A stretch of 64,000 bases of DNA from Alphaproteobacteria bacterium (GTDB lineage Bacteria; Pseudomonadota; Alphaproteobacteria; Oceanibaculales; Oceanibaculaceae). The notes beneath the pieces are model-generated. The model was given only the letters and a program-made list of their open reading frames with translations, ran no database searches and was not told the DNA's origin. Positions 60,364-64,000 of the stretch are shown here, one piece after another; within the stretch, counting starts at the first letter, position 1, and each line of letters opens with the position of its first letter. The stretch covers positions 397,183 through 461,182 of the forward strand of contig JAHJHR010000003.1 in NCBI GenBank assembly GCA_018823745.1. The letters run 5' to 3'. The translations under genes were made by a program, and so were the position numbers.

Positions 60364-60454
60364 GATTAATTCGCCATCAAATCAAATACCAGACATATAT
60401 ACTCAATAAATCCAATGAACAGTTTCTGTATTGGATTTAAGCAGGGGAAATACG

Positions 60455-62161
60455 ATGAATCTTGGAAAATACGCGATAGGAACGAAAATCTCGGCGATTA
60501 TCGTTCTGCTGGGGATAATCATCGTTGCGGTGGCCGGCACCGGCATTTACGCCATGCGCGAGATGAACCGCCTGAACATGCTGACCGAGGAAGCCGCCGC
60601 CGGTGCCACGGAAGGCAACAACATGGCGCGGCTTGTGACCTCCCTCAACCGGGCTGAATTCCGCATTGCCGCTGATCCCTCGCCGGAAAATCTGCAGGAA
60701 TTGCGCACCACCATCAACCGCGAGAGAACCAATCTTGATACGCAGCTGCGCCAGGCGACAGAAACCGCCCCGCCGCGCCGCCGCGCGCAGCTGGACCGGG
60801 TGGCCGCTGCCTATGCCACGTATCTGAAAGGCGTCGATGCAACGCTGGACATCGCCGGCCGCAATGGCGCCAGCGTCACCATCGGCATGCTGCAACAGGG
60901 CATTCTGGACAAGGTCCGGGAAAACCGCGAAACCGCCCGAAATCTCAACGAGTCCATCGAGACCTATGTCGAGATGGCCGAGGAGATCGCCCAGCAGAAT
61001 GTGCAGCAATCGCAGGACACCTTCACCCGCATCACCACGCTGCTGATCGCCGTCTCGGTCATCGGCCTGATCGTGGGTGCTTTGATGGGCTTCTTCATCG
61101 CCCGCTACGGCATTATCACGCCGATCCAGCGCATCGTCGCCGGGCTGCGCGAGCTGGCCAATGGCAATCTGTCGGTCGCCATCTTCGGCACCGAGAGAAA
61201 GGATGAGATCGGCACCATCGCGGAGACCATGCAGGTCTTCAAGGACAACATGGTCCGCACCAGGGAGATGGAACAGGAGGCCGAGGAAGCCGAGAAACGC
61301 GCCGAGATCGAGAAGCGCCAGGCGATGAACAATCTGGCCGACCAGTTCGAGGAAAACGTCGGCACCATTGTCGGCCTCGTCTCCGCCGCCGCCACCGAAC
61401 TGGAAGCCGCCGCACAGACGCTGAACACCACGCTGGAAGAGACCAACGCCCAGGCCAGCACCGTCGCCGCCGCTGCGAATGAAGCGACGACCAATGTCGA
61501 GACTGTGGCGACCGCCTGCGAGGAGCTTGCCGCCTCGGTGCGCGAAATCGGCCAGCAGGTCAATCAATCCTCACAGATCTCCGGCCGGGCCGTGACCAAT
61601 GCAGAGTCTACCAAGGCAACGGTGGAAGGCCTTGTCATTTCGACCCAGAAGATCGGCGAGGTGGTGAAGCTGATCAACGACATCGCCGAGCAGACCAATC
61701 TGCTGGCGCTGAACGCGACCATCGAGGCGGCGCGTGCCGGCGAGGCCGGCAAGGGCTTCGCCGTCGTCGCGGCCGAGGTGAAGAATCTCGCCACCCAGAC
61801 CGCCAAGGCGACCGAGGACATCACCGCGCAGATCACCGATGTCCAGAGCGTCACCAGCCGGACGGTCACGGCAATCACGGAGATCGCCGATGTCATCGGC
61901 GAGAGCAGCGAGATCGCCGCGACCATCGCCTCGGCGGTGGAACAGCAGGACGCGGCAACGCAGGAGATCGCCCGCAACGTGCAGCAGGCCTCTGCCGGCA
62001 CCAGCGAGGTTTCCGGCGCCATCGTGCAGGTCAGTCAGGCGGCGTCCGAGGGCGGCTCTGCGGCAACCCAGGTCCTGTCCAGCGCCCGGGAACTCTCGCA
62101 ATCCTCGGTCAAGCTGCGGACCGAGATGGAAAACTTCCTCACCCGTGTCCGCGCAGCCTAG
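60455..62161 (+). CDS. Methyl-accepting chemotaxis protein (MCP 2)
   Basis: Transmembrane chemoreceptor of 568 aa. Membrane segment 1 at about 10-32 ([27 protein letters not shown] in pieces), a helical four-helix-bundle-like periplasmic region, membrane segment 2 at about 192-215, HAMP ([28 protein letters not shown]) and the signalling hairpin around residue 425 ([30 protein letters not shown]). The start at 60455 follows GGGGAA; a frame start 24 bases upstream is not used because the family starts with short MN/K sequences. Part of its signalling domain is identical to MCP 3 over at least 99 bp. Confidence 0.95.
   Translation: MNLGKYAIGTKISAIIVLLGIIIVAVAGTGIYAMREMNRLNMLTEEAAAGATEGNNMARLVTSLNRAEFRIAADPSPENLQELRTTINRERTNLDTQLRQATETAPPRRRAQLDRVAAAYATYLKGVDATLDIAGRNGASVTIGMLQQGILDKVRENRETARNLNESIETYVEMAEEIAQQNVQQSQDTFTRITTLLIAVSVIGLIVGALMGFFIARYGIITPIQRIVAGLRELANGNLSVAIFGTERKDEIGTIAETMQVFKDNMVRTREMEQEAEEAEKRAEIEKRQAMNNLADQFEENVGTIVGLVSAAATELEAAAQTLNTTLEETNAQASTVAAAANEATTNVETVATACEELAASVREIGQQVNQSSQISGRAVTNAESTKATVEGLVISTQKIGEVVKLINDIAEQTNLLALNATIEAARAGEAGKGFAVVAAEVKNLATQTAKATEDITAQITDVQSVTSRTVTAITEIADVIGESSEIAATIASAVEQQDAATQEIARNVQQASAGTSEVSGAIVQVSQAASEGGSAATQVLSSARELSQSSVKLRTEMENFLTRVRAA
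61491..61589 (+). repeat. 99-bp perfect direct repeat, copy A, in MCP 2
   Basis: Every base of 61491-61589 equals 63902-64000 in MCP 3; the match may continue past the window end. Both copies are in the same codon phase. Confidence 0.95.
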
Positions 62162-62185
62162 ACGGTCTTCCGATCCAGAACGTGA

Positions 62186-62213
62186 AAACGGCGGGGCTCA
62201 GGCCCCGCCGTTT
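62186..62213 (+). terminator. Terminator-like hairpin after MCP 2
   Basis: Perfect 12-bp stem AAACGGCGGGGC/GCCCCGCCGTTT with a 4-nt loop, 25 bp after the MCP 2 stop; the T run is short (TTT), so strength is uncertain. Confidence 0.7.
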
Positions 62214-62230
62214 GCGTTACAGGGAATTCA

Positions 62231-62331
62231 TTCAGATTATCCAGCCCGACGACCCGCTGCCCGGCACGCAGCAGGGCCGGCGCCAGATGGAAGCCGATGA
62301 AGCCGGCAGCACCTGTGACCAGCACGTGCAC
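62231..62331 (-). pseudogene. Remnant of an epimerase gene, 5' end only
   Basis: Minus-strand sequence aligned without gaps to the first 101 bases of the intact epimerase gene (59877-59977); about 12 mismatches, half of them in the first four codons. It keeps a GTG start and a strong ribosome site (GGAGGGG) and would encode [20 protein letters not shown] and a few more residues, then passes into unrelated sequence right after the DNLN codons. The rest of the gene is absent. The upstream DNA differs from that of the intact gene, so it is a relic of a second epimerase gene rather than a recent tandem copy. Confidence 0.85.
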
Positions 62332-62445
62332 AAACCCCTCCTCAATTCTTTTCACTAAAAATTAAAACACTTTGCCTAAAAACACACTCTCACAGCGATG
62401 GCGGTTCGCACACCGATCCTAACCGCCCCATAGGACGCGCCCCCA

Positions 62446-64000
62446 ATGAACATCCGTTCGAAACTCCCACTGTTTATAGCCGCCGCCGTAGCGCTAACGA
62501 CGATTATTACTGTCTCGCTGTCCTACCTGGAGGCCGAACAAAAGGTCGTCGAGGTACAGAAGGAAAAGCTGGTCGCCGTGCGTGCCGCCCAGTCGCGCGC
62601 TATTGTCAGCTATCTCAGCTCAATACGGGAAGAGCTTGTGATTGTGGCCGGCAACCCAGCGACAGCTGAAGCGCTGGAGGATATTCAAGCAGGTTTCGAG
62701 GAATTGCCCCAACCGACCGACTATCTGCAGAAGCTCTATATCACCGAGAATCCGCATCCGATCGGAGAAAAGGATAAGCTCGGCGTGGCGTCTGATGGAA
62801 GCAATTATAGCGCAGCCCATCAACGCTGGCATCCCTTCTTCCACGATCTCCAGAAACGCCGGGGTTACTATGACGTTTTCCTGATCGATGCAAAAGGCAC
62901 TATCGTCTATAGCGTGTTCAAAGAACTGGATTTCGCCACTAATCTACTTGAGGGACAATGGAAAGACAGCGACGTAGCCAAAGTCTTTAGGCAGAGCCGT
63001 GCCAAAGCGGCGGATGATTTCATTACGTTCAGCGATTTCGCACCTTATGCCCCATCGAGCGACGCCCCTGCCAGTTTCATGGCAACCCCGATTGTCGTGA
63101 ATGGCAAGTTCCTCGGTGTTCTCGCATTCCAGATGCCGATCGGCCGGATCAACGCAATCATGCAGGCCAAGGACGGCATGGGTGTAAGCGGCGAAACCTA
63201 TATCGTCGGCACAGATTTCCTGATGCGCAGCGATTCCCGTTTCAGCCAGGAAAGCACGATCCTGCATCAGCGTGTCGAAACCGAGGGCACCCGCGCAGCG
63301 CTATCCGGTAAGGAGGGCGTGGCATCATTGCAAAATTATCGCGGCATACCGGTTTTCTCGTCTTTTGCACCGGTCGATTTCGAGGGCGTCCGCTTTGCCG
63401 TAATTTCAGAGATCGACGAAAAGGAGGTTCTGGCCCCGGTTACCGCGACCCGCAACAAGCTGAGCGTGATCAGTGCCGTGATCTTGACGGTCATGGTCAC
63501 TTTTGGGCTACTCTTCGCCCGATCAATTTCCAAGCCACTGACCACCGTGGCGAACGCGCTGCTGAAACTCGCCGAGGGCGATACCAGCGTCGATGTGCAG
63601 GTGCGCAGCCGCGACGAGGTGGGCCAGGTCGGCCTCGCCTTCCAAACCTTCAAGCAGCGCACCATTGAGATCAAGCGGCTGGAAGTTGAGCAGGTCGAGC
63701 GCGAGGAGCGCGCCGAGCTGGAGAAGAAGCAGGCGATGCTGCAGCTTGCCGACAGTTTCGAGCAGAGCGTCGGCGGCATTGTCAGCATCGTCTCCGCGGC
63801 GGCCACCGAACTGGAGGCAGCAGCGCAGACACTGAACGCCAGCCTGGAAGAGACCAACGCCCAGGCCAGCACGGTTGCAGCGGCGGCAAACGAAGCCAGT
63901 GCCAATGTCGAGACTGTGGCGACCGCCTGCGAGGAGCTTGCCGCCTCGGTGCGCGAAATCGGCCAGCAGGTCAATCAATCCTCACAGATCTCCGGCCGGG
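62446..64000 (+). CDS. Methyl-accepting chemotaxis protein with dCache-like sensor (MCP 3, 3' end outside window)
   Basis: Reading frame open from ATG 62446 to the window end (518 codons). Membrane segment 1 at about 6-28 (LPLFIAAAVALTTIITVSLSYL in pieces), then a large periplasmic region (about 35-330) of the double-Cache type, including YYDVFLIDAKGTIVYSVFKELDFATN, YAPSSDAPASFMATPIVVNGKFLGVLAFQMP and GETYIVGTDFLMRSDSRF (pieces). Membrane segment 2 is at about 336-358, followed by HAMP and the start of the signalling domain. dCache receptors often bind amino acids or organic acids. The signalling part repeats MCP 2 sequence. Confidence 0.9.
   Translation, partial: MNIRSKLPLFIAAAVALTTIITVSLSYLEAEQKVVEVQKEKLVAVRAAQSRAIVSYLSSIREELVIVAGNPATAEALEDIQAGFEELPQPTDYLQKLYITENPHPIGEKDKLGVASDGSNYSAAHQRWHPFFHDLQKRRGYYDVFLIDAKGTIVYSVFKELDFATNLLEGQWKDSDVAKVFRQSRAKAADDFITFSDFAPYAPSSDAPASFMATPIVVNGKFLGVLAFQMPIGRINAIMQAKDGMGVSGETYIVGTDFLMRSDSRFSQESTILHQRVETEGTRAALSGKEGVASLQNYRGIPVFSSFAPVDFEGVRFAVISEIDEKEVLAPVTATRNKLSVISAVILTVMVTFGLLFARSISKPLTTVANALLKLAEGDTSVDVQVRSRDEVGQVGLAFQTFKQRTIEIKRLEVEQVEREERAELEKKQAMLQLADSFEQSVGGIVSIVSAAATELEAAAQTLNASLEETNAQASTVAAAANEASANVETVATACEELAASVREIGQQVNQSSQISGR
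63902..64000 (+). repeat. 99-bp perfect direct repeat, copy B, in MCP 3
   Basis: Identical to 61491-61589 in MCP 2, 2411 bp apart, in the same codon phase; may extend beyond the window. Confidence 0.95.

Larger units (their letters stand above)
59978..60454 (+). other. Intergenic region before MCP 2, 477 bp, AT-rich in its second half
   Basis: No gene is supported here. From about 60180 onward the DNA is clearly AT-rich, unlike the rest of the window, and contains a CtrA-type box (60305-60320), a palindromic element (60350-60363) and a GGGGAA ribosome site before the MCP 2 start. The first 200 bp show no clear signal beyond the epimerase upstream region. Confidence 0.8.

Noticed and set aside
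60350..60374. GGAAC as a -35 element of an EcfG-type stress promoter
   Set aside because: At 16 or 17 bases downstream there is TCGC or CGCC rather than CGTT, so the two-part consensus is not met.
1..64000. CRISPR arrays, phage genes, transposases
   Set aside because: No regularly spaced repeats, no integrase, capsid, terminase or transposase motifs were seen anywhere in the window.

Overview
The window is one contiguous stretch of a GC-rich (by eye about 65%) alphaproteobacterial chromosome. Several features point to the Rhodospirillales side of the class. These are the hisG-hisD-UPF0262-LMW phosphatase run, the murA-DUF2948 pair, a PAS_5-type protein, a SUV3-like helicase with an S4-domain partner, and several MCP receptors. 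The order-level assignment is inference. Genes are packed at roughly one per kb with many 1-11 nt overlaps. No phage, insertion sequence or CRISPR array was seen. The window opens inside pepN (5' part present) and closes inside a third MCP gene (3' part missing).

Layout. 0-13 kb: pepN; a three-gene surface-glycan glycosyltransferase operon (GT2, a CgeB+GT4 fusion, CgeB); a LysR regulator divergent from galE; a sulfatase-fold membrane phosphotransferase; and a coupled gene pair (GNAT + papain-like peptidase fusion, then RLAN + ATP-grasp ligase) that looks like a peptide-ligating system of unknown product. 13-25 kb: kdsD, an S4 RNA-binding protein, a SUV3-like helicase, htpG, an unrecognised 330 aa protein, MCP 1, an EamA transporter, a RutE-like reductase and a Bcr/CflA efflux pump. 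25-31 kb: two RiPP-type modules placed tail to tail. One is a bufferin-like copper-peptide operon (DUF2282 precursor, DUF692/MNIO enzyme, DUF2063 partner, DoxX), and the other is a fused YcaO cyclodehydratase with a coupled acetyltransferase but no visible precursor.

31-43 kb: tRNA-Ser(GCT), two glutathione transferases, a trans-sulfuration PLP enzyme divergent from a LysR gene, a REP-like palindrome, the LMW phosphatase/UPF0262/hisD/hisG operon, a PAS histidine kinase and an MFS pump inserted before DUF2948-murA, two very small genes and tRNA-Thr(GGT). 43-55 kb: a MgtC/DUF4010 membrane protein, then a catabolic stretch (N-carbamoyl-D-amino acid hydrolase-like amidase, flavin reductase, ThDP enzyme, MFS, D-threonine-aldolase-like enzyme, EamA, sodium:solute symporter, RidA, aldehyde dehydrogenase). 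55-60 kb: ABC-2 polysaccharide exporter permease, sulfotransferase-like protein, GT4, PAS protein and a nucleotide-sugar epimerase. 60-64 kb: two MCP genes separated by a 101-bp remnant of a second epimerase gene.

The most interesting items are the GNAT-peptidase/RLAN-ATP-grasp pair, the orphan YcaO-acetyltransferase operon facing a bufferin operon, and the regulatory DNA of the MCP genes: a perfect TTAA-N7-TTAAC CtrA-type box, and a palindromic element shared by MCP 1 and MCP 2.
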